A stretch of DNA of 15,003 bases from Nitrospirota bacterium (lineage in GTDB: Bacteria > Nitrospirota > Thermodesulfovibrionia > Thermodesulfovibrionales > Magnetobacteriaceae). Position 1 is the stretch's first letter; every line of letters starts with the position of its first letter. Made by a program: the position numbers and the translations under genes. Below are positions 1-7,180 of the stretch, piece after piece. The notes beneath the pieces are model-generated. The model saw only the letters and a program-made list of their open reading frames with translations. It ran no database searches and was not told the origin of the DNA. Where the stretch lies: the NCBI GenBank assembly GCA_015232165.1, contig JADGAE010000018.1:1-15003 (forward strand), given 5' to 3'.

Positions 1-118
1 GGGACTTCTTCGTGGCCGGGGCGCCTCGCCCCTCCCCTTGTGGGGGAGGTCTGAGAAGGGGGTGTGGCAACACCCGCCGTGCGGGCGGAGCTGCCCTCCT
101 TCTTTGTCTTTTCTTCTT
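1..118 (+). repeat. GC-rich dispersed repeat, copy A (left end cut by window)
   Basis: The stretch begins inside the repeat (GGGACTTCTT, then GGCCGGGGCGCCTC and CCCCTCCCCTTG) and runs through GGTCTGAGAAGGGGG to a GC-rich hairpin (GGGCGGAGCTGCCC) followed by a T-rich tract (about 100-118). The same order of blocks occurs at 13024-13127, in reverse at 1815-1920, and shortened at 2088-2143 and 9735-9812. Hairpin plus T-tract could act as a plus-strand terminator. The outer inverted ends found in copies D and E are not seen here. It lies just beyond the 3' end of the HD-GYP gene. Confidence 0.7.
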
Positions 119-139
119 AGGCTGGGGCTGAGGGCATAG

Positions 140-1654
140 CTAGTTACTAGTTGAGGCCAGCATCTTTTTTGAGTACAGGCGGATGATGGTGGCGTTTTCT
201 TCCGTAAGGTCAGTGAACAGACCGCCAACGAGTTGATTGTCTTCGCTAATCTTGGAGTTCTTGACGGTGAATTTTATGTTATCTACCGTTCTTTCCAGTA
301 TCCTGAAGGTGAGATAGTAGGTATTGTCGATCTTAAGCAGAGGCGGCTTTTTTAGCGAGTTTTTAAATGGGATTTTTATCAGGCAACCGCCCTTACTTAG
401 GTTCATTATAGAGACCTCGATGGAGGATATTGTGTTGAGGTCAAATATCCTTGCCGGGATATTGGTCGGCACACGATCATAACGCCTCTTGGTTGATCCC
501 ATTTTTTTAAACGTACCATAGCCCCACAACTGGTGACGATTGATACCGAGGTTGATCTTTGATGGATGAATCACCTCTGTTATGGCGTATTTGCCGTTTG
601 CCGTGTCACGTCTAAATGGTGTTGACAGGTGCTCTCCGTTTGACTTTTGGATGCTGTGGACAATTGGACAGTTGGCCTTTTCCGTCCTGTATGTAACCAC
701 GGCGATCTCTCCGTTGATGAGTCTCACGAATGTCCCCGGGGGGTAGATGCCGATGGTCTTGATAAAGTACAGACCGAGGTCCTCTTCAAAGCGATTGCCC
801 TTGTCCATAAAGATACTGCGCATTGCGGTATTTGCCGACATGGCAGGACGGTACCCCCTGCCGGAGATCATGGCGCTGTAGGCGTCAGACAGGGATATGA
901 TCCGCGCACTCTGACATATCTCATCCCCCTTAATCCCCCTGGGGTAGCCGCTGCCATCAATTGCCTCATGGTGCTGAAACACGCCCGTCAGCCACTGCTG
1001 TTTTGTCACTCCCAGGGCCTGTAACAACTTGACGGTGCGTTGCTGGTGGGCAGTGATCTGTTTCCTTTGTTCCTCATTGGGGGTGTCTTTCTGCCAGTAC
1101 ATGGCCTCCTGGAGCTTGACCACGGAGAGGTTCATGGTCAGGGCCGCGGCCAACATATCCTGGCGCTTGTCAAGGGACCATTCCAGGCGTTTCGCTATTA
1201 CTTCGGATATGATGGCCGTGTGGACTGGGTGTTTTATGGTATAGCGCCTGTCATTGTCCATCAACATGATGCCCAGGGCCAGGTCCTCATCCTCGTAGCA
1301 TATCTGTTGGATGGTGTTGCAGAGGGCCATGACCTTACCCTGGAAGTTGTCTACAACATTGTATTGGACAAACAGTTGCTCAAGGCCCTCATACACCTCA
1401 TCAAGGAGTTCAAACGGGGTGTCGTTGTCCGGGTCAGGCAAACGCCTTGCTCGCTGTAGTGGGGAAAAACCTGCCGCATATCCAAAAAAACTTGCCGGCT
1501 CAATCCCCATTAACTCCACAACGCGACGCAGCTCATTTCTATCCTTTATCACATACCCTTCCCTGAGCATCAGCTTGCCGTTGTGGTCGTAAATTGGATA
1601 TGTCAAAGGTTTGCCTATCGACAAATCGTCCTTGTCTATCACCCTTGTCTCCAA
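140..1654 (-). CDS. HD-GYP domain protein with C-terminal PilZ domain; HD pair degenerate
   Basis: The 504-residue protein has three parts. Residues 10-50 match the small N-terminal module common in HD-GYP proteins (IYDHNGKLMLREG). Residues 140-300 are an HD-GYP domain with H142, H203, the HHEAIDGSGYP motif at 228-238 and an RIISLSDAYSAM stretch. Residues 388-500 are a PilZ domain with the c-di-GMP-binding RxxxR (R390, R394) and NxSxxG (N418, S420, G423). HD-GYP enzymes hydrolyse c-di-GMP and PilZ binds it. Here the metal-binding HD pair normally in LLHDIGK is replaced by MN (174-175), and the later D of aDxyDAl is S260, so phosphodiesterase activity is doubtful. The start is TTG: an in-frame TAG lies directly before it, the conserved N-terminal module needs it, and AGG sits about 7 bases upstream. 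No signal peptide or membrane segment is seen, so it is probably a cytosolic c-di-GMP effector. Confidence 0.88.
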   Translation of the reverse strand: METRVIDKDDLSIGKPLTYPIYDHNGKLMLREGYVIKDRNELRRVVELMGIEPASFFGYAAGFSPLQRARRLPDPDNDTPFELLDEVYEGLEQLFVQYNVVDNFQGKVMALCNTIQQICYEDEDLALGIMLMDNDRRYTIKHPVHTAIISEVIAKRLEWSLDKRQDMLAAALTMNLSVVKLQEAMYWQKDTPNEEQRKQITAHQQRTVKLLQALGVTKQQWLTGVFQHHEAIDGSGYPRGIKGDEICQSARIISLSDAYSAMISGRGYRPAMSANTAMRSIFMDKGNRFEEDLGLYFIKTIGIYPPGTFVRLINGEIAVVTYRTEKANCPIVHSIQKSNGEHLSTPFRRDTANGKYAITEVIHPSKINLGINRHQLWGYGTFKKMGSTKRRYDRVPTNIPARIFDLNTISSIEVSIMNLSKGGCLIKIPFKNSLKKPPLLKIDNTYYLTFRILERTVDNIKFTVKNSKISEDNQLVGGLFTDLTEENATIIRLYSKKMLASTSN

Positions 1655-1746
1655 CTAATACCTGTCAAAAATTTGTCTATCTGTCTGAAACACAATTCCA
1701 CCTTGCATAGCTCATCGATTGTAAACGGACCACGCAAGCAAATAAA

Positions 1747-1763
1747 ATGCAAGAATCGTGCCA
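1747..1763 (-). promoter_or_regulatory. Sigma-54 (-24/-12) promoter of the HD-GYP/PilZ gene
   Basis: Read on the minus strand the sequence is TGGCACGATTCTTGCAT. This matches the RpoN consensus TGGCACG-N4-TTGCW at every defined position, with correct GG-to-GC spacing. It lies about 93 bases upstream of the TTG start and points toward the gene. Transcription would begin near 1736 and would need an enhancer-binding activator. No other window site I inspected fits this consensus. Confidence 0.8.
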
Positions 1764-1788
1764 TTGTATGACTGTACTGATCGTATGA

Positions 1789-1808
1789 GTGCATAATAAA
1801 GTGGTGGG
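1789..1808. repeat. Short dispersed motif GTGCATAA-WAAA-GTGGTGG, copy 1
   Basis: The motif GTGCATAATAAAGTGGTGG occurs here and, with one extra A, at 3822-3841. Each copy abuts a larger dispersed repeat. Its role is unknown; it may be an outer piece of a repeat family. Confidence 0.5.
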
Positions 1809-1814
1809 TGCTTT

Positions 1815-1851
1815 GAAAAGAAAAAGGGAGAAGGACTCTGTCCTTCTCCCT
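1815..1851 (-). terminator. Rho-independent terminator inside repeat copy B
   Basis: A perfect 12-bp stem (1825-1836 with 1840-1851, three-base loop) is followed on the minus strand by TTTTTCTTTTC. It stands between the end of the cysM-like gene and the HD-GYP promoter and would separate the two transcription units. The terminator lies inside a dispersed repeat. Confidence 0.75.
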
Positions 1852-1920
1852 CAGACCCTCACCCTGCAAGGGGAGGGGCGAGCCGCCCCGGGCACGAAGA
1901 AGTCTCCTTGACCCCATTAT
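1815..1920 (-). repeat. GC-rich dispersed repeat, copy B
   Basis: On the minus strand this reads ATAATGGGGTCAAGG, then GACTTCTTCGTGCCCGGGG, CGCCCCTCCCCTTGCAGGG, GGTCTGAGGGAG, hairpin and T-tract, the same block order as copies A and E. Together with 1655-1814 and 1921-2087 it fills the roughly 490-base gap between the HD-GYP gene and the CysM-like gene. In that gap I see no gene, only this repeat, copy C and the sigma-54 promoter. Confidence 0.75.
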
Positions 1921-2087
1921 TTGCCATTCTATAGCGTTATAAATATTTATTTACATGGACTTATAGCACAACGTAATTTTGTCGATCAAACATCATGCCT
2001 GAAAAAACCTGCGTCATTTCAGTATACAGCAAATCGTAAAAAAGCAACTATTTTAGGGGAAGATAACAGAGACAGTTTGAACAAGAT

Positions 2088-2143
2088 ATAATGGGGTCAA
2101 GAGAGCATCAAGAAGCGGCTCCGCCCACTTCTTTCTTTTTTGG
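2088..2143 (+). repeat. GC-rich dispersed repeat, copy C (short)
   Basis: Begins ATAATGGGGTCAAG, keeps only the last part (AAGCGGCTCCGCCC hairpin, then TTCTTTCTTTTTT), and ends at the stop codon of the CysM-like gene. Its first 14 bases are a perfect inverted match to 1907-1920 of copy B, so B and C point away from each other around a 167-base AT-rich stretch. Confidence 0.6.
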
Positions 2144-3076
2144 TTAGGGTGGGCACTTGGCGCAGATGGACTTGAACAGGGTGGTGCTTAGGTACCTGTC
2201 GCCCCTGTCGGGGAGTATGACGACAATGACACCGTCTTTCATCTCCTGTGCCTTCTTGACGGCAACGTATAGGGCCGCCCCGCTGCTCATTCCCACGAAG
2301 AGTCCCTCTCTCATGGCAAGCCATCTGGCGGTGTTGTAGGCGTCGTCGTCGTTGACGATTCGCTTGTCATCGAGCCTGGAGGGGTCGTAGATGCCTGGAA
2401 CGATGGACTCGGACATGTTCTTCAGCCCCTGTATCTTGTGTCCGAGGACGGGTTCTACGCCGATTATCTCAATGGAGGAGTCATACTCCTTGAGCCTCTT
2501 GCTGGTACCCATTAGCGTACCTGTTGTGCCCATGCCGGCGATAAAGGCGCTTACCTCACCATTGGTCTGCTCATAGACCTCCTTGCCGGTGGTCTCGTAG
2601 TGGCTTCTGACGTTTGCGGGATTGTTAAACTGATCCGGCATAAAGTAGGCATCCCTGTCTTCGTCGTATATCTTATGTGCGAGCCTGATGGCGCCATCCG
2701 TGCCCTCATCCCCGGGGCTCAGGACAAGCTCCGCGCCATATACCATGAGGGTCATCCTGCGCTCAAGACTCACACACTCCGGCATCACGAGCTTGACCTT
2801 GTAGCCCAGCGCCGCCCCTATCATGGCAAGTCCGATACCGGTGTTACCGCTGGTAGGTTCAAGGATCACGTGGTGGCTTTTTAGCTTTCGGCTCTGTTGC
2901 GCATCCTTGATCATGTAATAGGCAATACGGTCCTTCACCGACCCACCAGGGTTGTTCCCCTCGAGTTTTACAAGGAGCTTGACCTTGGTGCTTATGTCCA
3001 GACTGTCGAGACTCACCATGGGCGTCTGCCCTATGGCATCGATCACCCCCATTGGTCGCACCGTCCCCGGGTGCAC
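2144..3076 (-). CDS. cysM: Cysteine synthase, CysM-like (PLP fold type II)
   Basis: This PLP enzyme of the O-acetylserine sulfhydrylase family would make L-cysteine from an activated serine and a sulfur donor in the cytosol. Visible motifs are NPGGSVKDR with the PLP lysine K48, the substrate loop TSGNTG (75-80), QFNNPANVRSHYETTG, the phosphate-binding GMGTTGT, and PDRGDRYLST near the end. MGTTGT and DRGDRYLS are more typical of CysM than CysK, so a thiosulfate or other non-sulfide donor is possible. The C-terminus SICAKCPP adds a CxxC not standard for the family. The first possible start is GTG at 3076, with no clear Shine-Dalgarno. The ATG at 3052 (MGVIDAIGQTPMV) fits the usual N-terminus better. 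The gene follows the OsmC-like gene by 27 bases and is probably cotranscribed with it. Confidence 0.9.
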   Translation of the reverse strand: MHPGTVRPMGVIDAIGQTPMVSLDSLDISTKVKLLVKLEGNNPGGSVKDRIAYYMIKDAQQSRKLKSHHVILEPTSGNTGIGLAMIGAALGYKVKLVMPECVSLERRMTLMVYGAELVLSPGDEGTDGAIRLAHKIYDEDRDAYFMPDQFNNPANVRSHYETTGKEVYEQTNGEVSAFIAGMGTTGTLMGTSKRLKEYDSSIEIIGVEPVLGHKIQGLKNMSESIVPGIYDPSRLDDKRIVNDDDAYNTARWLAMREGLFVGMSSGAALYVAVKKAQEMKDGVIVVILPDRGDRYLSTTLFKSICAKCPP

Positions 3077-3103
3077 CGTACTTGCGCGCAGCTTTCTGAA
3101 AGG

Positions 3104-3511
3104 TTAATCACCAACAACTGTCCTTACTACGAACTCCGGTGGCGACATGATTGCCTTTTTTACGGCGCACTGGTCGGCCACACGGACTATGGCATCATAG
3201 TATTTTTCCGGGAAACTGCCCGGCACTTTTATGCTTATGGAGAGTTTGGCCATATATGGTTTTCCACTTGGGTCATTGGCATACTCATGGTGCTGAGTCA
3301 GCGTAATACCCTCTGTGGGGATGCCATTTTTCTGGCAGAAGCTCAATACATATATACCGGCACACGTCCCAATAGAGGCCAGGAAATACTTAAACGGCTC
3401 AGGGGCACTACCGTCTCCACCGTTTTTTACCGACTGGTCCGTAGCTATAGTCATACCCTCGATCTCGGCGTTTACACGCTTTCCACCGGGAAACGTAATC
3501 TTAATGTCCAT
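3104..3511 (-). CDS. OsmC/Ohr-family protein
   Basis: A 135-residue OsmC-fold protein, a usual length. Members reduce organic peroxides through a pair of cysteines; other branches have less certain roles in sulfur chemistry. The first cysteine lies in IGTCAGIYVLSFCQ (C50, with C59 nearby) and the second in VADQCAVKKAI (C115), in the expected places. I start at ATG 3511 (MDIKITF) because GGGGTGA lies just upstream; a GTG two codons earlier (3517) is an alternative. It sits between a small zinc-ribbon gene and the CysM-like gene, on one strand with gaps of about 50 and 27 bases. That context suggests thiol or sulfane-sulfur metabolism rather than classical osmotic or peroxide stress. Confidence 0.87.
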   Translation of the reverse strand: MDIKITFPGGKRVNAEIEGMTIATDQSVKNGGDGSAPEPFKYFLASIGTCAGIYVLSFCQKNGIPTEGITLTQHHEYANDPSGKPYMAKLSISIKVPGSFPEKYYDAIVRVADQCAVKKAIMSPPEFVVRTVVGD

Positions 3512-3562
3512 TTTCACCCCGTTCGTTCATTATGCCTTTATATGCCACAAATATGGCGATAT

Positions 3563-3706
3563 CTAGTGTGCCCCATGGATCAGGATCGGGAGACAGTGAA
3601 CACACACGGCCTTTTTCTGAGCCTCATGGTAGCACTCTATATACACACGCTCCTTATCCTCTGCACCACACACAAAACACTTTACGTTGACACCTTCAAC
3701 AACCAC
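3563..3706 (-). CDS. Small CxxC/CxxC zinc-ribbon protein (47 aa)
   Basis: An open frame too short for usual ORF cut-offs. It starts at GTG 3706, with AAGGAGG ending nine bases upstream, and stops at TAG 3563. The protein has KCFVCGAEDKERVY (C10, C13), ECYHEAQ (C25, H27) and KKAVCVHCLPILIHGAH (C35, C38). Two CxxC pairs about 21 residues apart form a typical zinc ribbon or rubredoxin-like knuckle. It is the first gene after a good promoter (3776-3804) and is followed after 45 to 51 bases by the OsmC-like gene, then the CysM-like gene. I do not recognise a named family. A metal- or sulfur-binding accessory role is inferred from cysteine content and neighbours. Confidence 0.78.
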   Translation of the reverse strand: MVVEGVNVKCFVCGAEDKERVYIECYHEAQKKAVCVHCLPILIHGAH

Positions 3707-3775
3707 TTCTCTAATCCTCCTTATTATTCAGTTAATTTCCATGAGTTAGCTTCAATGCTAGTCCATATGACATTT

Positions 3776-3804
3776 AGTATATATTATTCTGCATTTAATT
3801 GCAA
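3776..3804 (-). promoter_or_regulatory. Sigma-70-type promoter of the zinc-ribbon/osmC/cysM operon
   Basis: On the minus strand: TTGCAA, 17 bases, TATACT (4/6 and 5/6 to consensus with ideal spacing). The predicted start is near 3769, giving a leader of about 63 bases that ends in the AAGGAGG of the zinc-ribbon gene. The remaining gap up to 3979 holds only the repeats at 3822-3905. Confidence 0.6.
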
Positions 3805-3821
3805 CAGGGCAAATTTTATGG

Positions 3822-3841
3822 GTGCATAAAAAAAGTGGTGG
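3822..3841. repeat. Short dispersed motif GTGCATAA-WAAA-GTGGTGG, copy 2
   Basis: Matches 1789-1808 apart from one extra A in the A-run, and directly abuts the palindromic repeat at 3846-3905. Confidence 0.5.
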
Positions 3842-3845
3842 ACAA

Positions 3846-3905
3846 TGGATTTCTGCTTGCCCTGTTGTCGCCAGGGGCAGACACATATGGGCGCAAAATG
3901 ACATT
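3846..3905 (+). repeat. Dispersed palindromic repeat, single arm
   Basis: Runs from TGGATTTCTGC through CCCTGTTGTCGCCAGGGGCAG to GCGCAAAATGACATT. It shares the ends (TGGATT and AATGAC) and the central CCCTGTTGTCGCCAGGG with the arm at 9961-10016 (opposite strand), and the same ends with 9889-9914 and 8624-8684. This is a REP-like family and carries no gene. Confidence 0.7.
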
Positions 3906-3979
3906 TAACGCCGTTTGGTCTTACCCTTCCCAACCGGAAGGCATTTCATCAACAGAGAGTGATTCTTAGGCATCTCTGC

Positions 3980-4324
3980 TCACCTGGAGGATGTGACCTT
4001 GATGATGGTCTTTACGTTACCCCGTGGATTAAAATCTCCTACGACACACAGGTAACGAGGGGTCAGCTTATTGTATAGCTCGTCGTAGATGACGTTGACT
4101 GCCTGTTCGTGGGAGACGGCCTTGTTGCGGAAGGAGTTTAGGTAGAGTTTGAGGGACTTTAGTTCAACAATATTGGCATCGGGGATGTAGGATATCTTGA
4201 TTGTCGCGAAGTCCGGATAGCCCGAACGCGGACAAAGACACGTAAACTCGGGAAACTCTATGTTGATTTCGTAGTCTTTTTCAGGGGCCGGATTTCCCCA
4301 CAGCTCCAATTGGGCGTTTTCCAT
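3980..4324 (-). CDS. queF: NADPH-dependent preQ0 reductase QueF (type I)
   Basis: QueF reduces the nitrile of preQ0 to the amine preQ1, the last free-base step before queuosine insertion in tRNA. The short single-domain form (about 114 residues) matches the Bacillus-type enzyme. Motifs: [14 protein letters not shown] with nucleophile C31 and general acid D38 seven residues later, [14 protein letters not shown] (NADPH side), and SHE with E73 forty-two residues after the cysteine, the same spacing as in the B. subtilis protein. I start at ATG 4324 (MENAQLEL), which has GGTGA seven bases upstream; ATG 4345 is possible but lacks a ribosome site. The gene follows msrP on the same strand by a few tens of bases. 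No other queuosine gene is in the window. Confidence 0.93.
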   Translation of the reverse strand: MENAQLELWGNPAPEKDYEINIEFPEFTCLCPRSGYPDFATIKISYIPDANIVELKSLKLYLNSFRNKAVSHEQAVNVIYDELYNKLTPRYLCVVGDFNPRGNVKTIIKVTSSR

Positions 4325-4365
4325 GTTTTTTTCACCGTACTGCATAAGGTTATTTATCCGTGGAT

Positions 4366-5271
4366 TCAGAAATCCCTGGTCAGGTTTATGCCGGTGTACA
4401 GGTGGGCTACCTGGTCGGCATATCCGTTAAACATCATGGTGGGTCGTTTTGTGAATTCTCCCAGGCGATGTTCCTTTGCCTGACTCCATCTGGGATGACT
4501 GACGCGCGGGTTGACGTTTGCGTAAAATCCGTACTCCTTAGGGCTGGTGACATTCCATGTCGTCAGGGGTTGGTGCTCGACAAATCTGAGCGTAACGATA
4601 GACTTTGCACTCTTAAAGCCATACTTCCACGGGACGACAAGGCGCAGAGGCGCCCCGTTCTGGTTTGGCAGCAGTTCGCCATACATCCCAACGGCCATCA
4701 ACGTCAACGGGTGCAGGGCCTCATCCAATCGCAGTCCCTCCACGTATGGCCACGTAAGGACGTTTGTCCTTTGACCCGGCATCTGCCGTGTATCATGCAG
4801 GGTGACAAACTCCACATACCTGGCGCTTGACTGCGGTTGACAGCGCCTGACCAGCTCGGCCAGCGGAAACCCCAACCACGGCACTACCATTGACCACCCC
4901 TCAACGCATCGAAACCGATATATGCGTTCCTCCAACGGAAAAAGCCTCAAGAGTTTGTCTATGTCATAGACCCTGGGGTTGTTAATAAGCCCCTCGACGC
5001 TGACACTCCAAGGGCGAACCTTAAGATTTTTGGCCAGGTCAATTATGTCCGTCTTACCCATGGAAAACTCGTAGAAGTTATTGTAGTTGGCCACGACATC
5101 AAAGCTGGTCTGTCCCTCGTTTGTCGAGATGTCCTGGTTTCTGACATAACTCAGACCGGTTTTGGTGGACAAGACAGCCACCGCAGCGGATGCAATAAAC
5201 TCCCGACGGTTTAAGTACAGGGTCTTGCCCGTTATCTCGGAGATATTTATGTCGTCGTCTTTTTCTATCAT
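4366..5271 (-). CDS. msrP: Protein-methionine-sulfoxide reductase catalytic subunit MsrP (YedY-like)
   Basis: A periplasmic molybdopterin enzyme of the sulfite-oxidase fold that repairs oxidised methionines in envelope proteins. The 301-residue protein has a twin-arginine signal ([15 protein letters not shown]22-R23), the YEFS segment, the molybdenum-ligand cysteine in [14 protein letters not shown] (C122), and the C-terminal [15 protein letters not shown] and [14 protein letters not shown] blocks. Length and motif order fit full-length MsrP. The haem membrane partner MsrQ is not next to it; queF follows instead, so electrons must come from a distant MsrQ or another donor. The ATG start has only a weak ribosome site. 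A perfect GTTATGC-ACAA-GCATAAC palindrome ends five bases before the start. Confidence 0.93.
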   Translation of the reverse strand: MIEKDDDINISEITGKTLYLNRREFIASAAVAVLSTKTGLSYVRNQDISTNEGQTSFDVVANYNNFYEFSMGKTDIIDLAKNLKVRPWSVSVEGLINNPRVYDIDKLLRLFPLEERIYRFRCVEGWSMVVPWLGFPLAELVRRCQPQSSARYVEFVTLHDTRQMPGQRTNVLTWPYVEGLRLDEALHPLTLMAVGMYGELLPNQNGAPLRLVVPWKYGFKSAKSIVTLRFVEHQPLTTWNVTSPKEYGFYANVNPRVSHPRWSQAKEHRLGEFTKRPTMMFNGYADQVAHLYTGINLTRDF

Positions 5272-5276
5272 CTCAT

Positions 5277-5294
5277 GTTATGCACAAGCATAAC
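5277..5294. promoter_or_regulatory. Perfect palindrome in the msrP-cheA divergent gap
   Basis: GTTATGC-ACAA-GCATAAC is an exact 7-bp inverted repeat five bases upstream of the msrP ATG, in the 78-base gap between divergent msrP and cheA. It may be an operator or an mRNA hairpin over the ribosome site. I see no convincing -35/-10 pair in the gap. Confidence 0.5.
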
Positions 5295-5349
5295 TTCAAT
5301 ATGGTAAAACATATGTATATTTATCATAACATAGTGGGAGTATTTTTTT

Positions 5350-7083
5350 ATGTACGTTAGACTCAAAAACTCTTTCCATTGCTTTTCAAAATTACACCGT
5401 ACATGTGATACAATAGATATGATGTTTAACGAAGAGACTCAAAAGGCACTTTTGCAAGAGTTTATGACTGAGAGCTGCGATTCCCTTGATCAGATTGAAC
5501 GCTATCTGCTAAAGCTGGAGGGCAATCCGACAAACAAGGAGCTGCTCAACGCCGTGTTCCGCTGCATGCACACCGTCAAGGGCAATTGCCGGATGATGGG
5601 CTTCTGCGGACTTGAGGAACTGACGCACTGTGCCGAGGGCGTCCTGCACATGTTTCGCGCGGGAGAGATATCGATGACCCGGGAGATGGCCGGCGTGTTG
5701 TTGGCGGTTGTGGATAGAGTCAGAGAGGCGCTCCTGGTCATCGAAAGTACAGGGCAGGAGGGGAATTTTGACTTTAGCGTTCAGCTTGACAAGCTACAAC
5801 GCCTCCAAAAAACGGTCACACTCGATCTGACCCAACCCGATGATTATGATATAGACGATGACGGCAGTAGCAGCAGGGTAGAGGCCATGTCGGTCAATCT
5901 CGAGACCATACACCTGCCTATTAAGCGCCTGGATGGTTTGATGAACATAGTGGGTGAGATGGTGGTCACGTTTAACCAGTTGCGTTACTCTATTGCGCAC
6001 AACCTGGAGACAAATATTGAAGAGATGGCGCATCACCTTCAAACCCTTCAGGATGAGGTCATCAAGTATCGCCTCCAGCCAATTGGGCGGATATGGGAGA
6101 CGTACCATCGCCTGGTGAGAGACCTTGCCGTAGAATCCGGGAAAAAGGTCTATCTGCAAATGAGTGGTGAGGACACGGAAGTTGATCGCGTGGTCCTGTT
6201 GTCGATCAAGGATATCCTTGGACACCTGATCCGCAATGCCGTAGACCACGGGATCGAACCCCCGGATGTACGACAGGATAAGGGGAAACCACCCCTGGGT
6301 AGGATAGAGCTGGCATCCCAACAGAGACACGGCCAGATATATATTGACGTCTCAGACGACGGTGCCGGCATTGACGTCAACAGCACCAGGGCAAAGGCCG
6401 TTGAACTTGGCCTGATTACGCCTCAACAGGCCGAGGGGATCAGTGACGGCGATGCCTTTAAGTTTATCATGGAACCGGGGTTTTCAACCGCACGGAAGGT
6501 CAGCAAGATATCAGGCCGGGGTATGGGCATGGATGTGGTTAAGAGGGAGGTCGAAAAGGTTGGCGGTACGATCTCGATCCTTAGCACCGCCGACAAGGGG
6601 ACCCGCTTCCGTATTTGCATCCCGCAGGCAATGGCAATAGTGCCGGTGTTGTTGGTGCGAGCGTCGGAGCAGCGGTTTGCGGTCTCACAGGCCGATATCA
6701 TAGAGTTGTTGTCGTTTTACGACGAAGATATCCGCGACAACGTACAGCGGAAGATGCAGCGTCTTATGGTTCGTGTCCGCCGGCGTCTGGTGCCGCTGTT
6801 ACGGCTTGAGCAGGTCATCGGTTGGGATTGGCAGGGGAGCGGCGGGGATTACGCGGAGGCGTTCAGGTTAAAGAGGCAGTGTCACGTGGTGTTTCTGCAC
6901 TGTGAAGACGGCGATTTTGGACTGGAGGTTGATGAGATCGAGGAACCGATCAGTCTGGTTATCAAACCGTTGTTGCGTATGTTTGCCCATATACCAATTC
7001 TCTCCGGAAGCGCTATAATGCCTGATGGCAGTGTGTCGTTTCTGCTTAATGTCTCGGAGATAGGTAAACTGCAACAGGGATGA
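5350..7083 (+). CDS. cheA: CheA-type chemotaxis histidine kinase without a P2 domain
   Basis: The 577-residue kinase has, in order: an HPt domain with the phospho-accepting histidine in HTVKGNCRMMGF (H74); an acidic linker (about 163-180); a dimerisation helix pair starting LDGLMNIVGEMVVTFNQLR; an HATPase domain with N box HLIRNAVDHGIE (292-303), G1 DVSDDGAGID, F box EPGFSTA and G2 GRGMGMDVV; and a C-terminal CheW-like domain from about 425. The CheY/CheB-docking P2 domain between HPt and P3 is missing, as in some short CheA proteins. Autophosphorylation residues look intact. The first ATG (5350) has GGGAG nine bases upstream; ATGs at 5419 and 5422 give the more usual N-terminus (MFNEETQKALLQEF) but have no ribosome site. 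No cheW, cheY or receptor gene is nearby. The flanking pilus locus allows a role in twitching (Pil-Chp-like) control, but this is inference. Confidence 0.92.
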   Translation: MYVRLKNSFHCFSKLHRTCDTIDMMFNEETQKALLQEFMTESCDSLDQIERYLLKLEGNPTNKELLNAVFRCMHTVKGNCRMMGFCGLEELTHCAEGVLHMFRAGEISMTREMAGVLLAVVDRVREALLVIESTGQEGNFDFSVQLDKLQRLQKTVTLDLTQPDDYDIDDDGSSSRVEAMSVNLETIHLPIKRLDGLMNIVGEMVVTFNQLRYSIAHNLETNIEEMAHHLQTLQDEVIKYRLQPIGRIWETYHRLVRDLAVESGKKVYLQMSGEDTEVDRVVLLSIKDILGHLIRNAVDHGIEPPDVRQDKGKPPLGRIELASQQRHGQIYIDVSDDGAGIDVNSTRAKAVELGLITPQQAEGISDGDAFKFIMEPGFSTARKVSKISGRGMGMDVVKREVEKVGGTISILSTADKGTRFRICIPQAMAIVPVLLVRASEQRFAVSQADIIELLSFYDEDIRDNVQRKMQRLMVRVRRRLVPLLRLEQVIGWDWQGSGGDYAEAFRLKRQCHVVFLHCEDGDFGLEVDEIEEPISLVIKPLLRMFAHIPILSGSAIMPDGSVSFLLNVSEIGKLQQG

Positions 7084-7180
7084 CACGTAGATGCCGCAAC
7101 CGAGCACGGACTAAAACTATGCATTTCCGCTTCTTGTTCGGTTTCAATTGTCACGGTATCATCCCTCTAACGTACTTACA

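Noticed and set aside
1639..1917. Minus-strand frame starting in repeat copy B (MGSRRLLRARG)
   Set aside because: The start is translation of the repeat core; a similar peptide appears from copy E, showing that it is repeat-derived.
2897..3829. 310-codon plus-strand open frame
   Set aside because: Antisense to cysM and osmC, which have clear family motifs; its translation shows no domain pattern.
6882..7154. Minus-strand cysteine-rich open frame at the end of cheA
   Set aside because: Mostly antisense to the CheW-like domain, with no family resemblance; probably a shadow.
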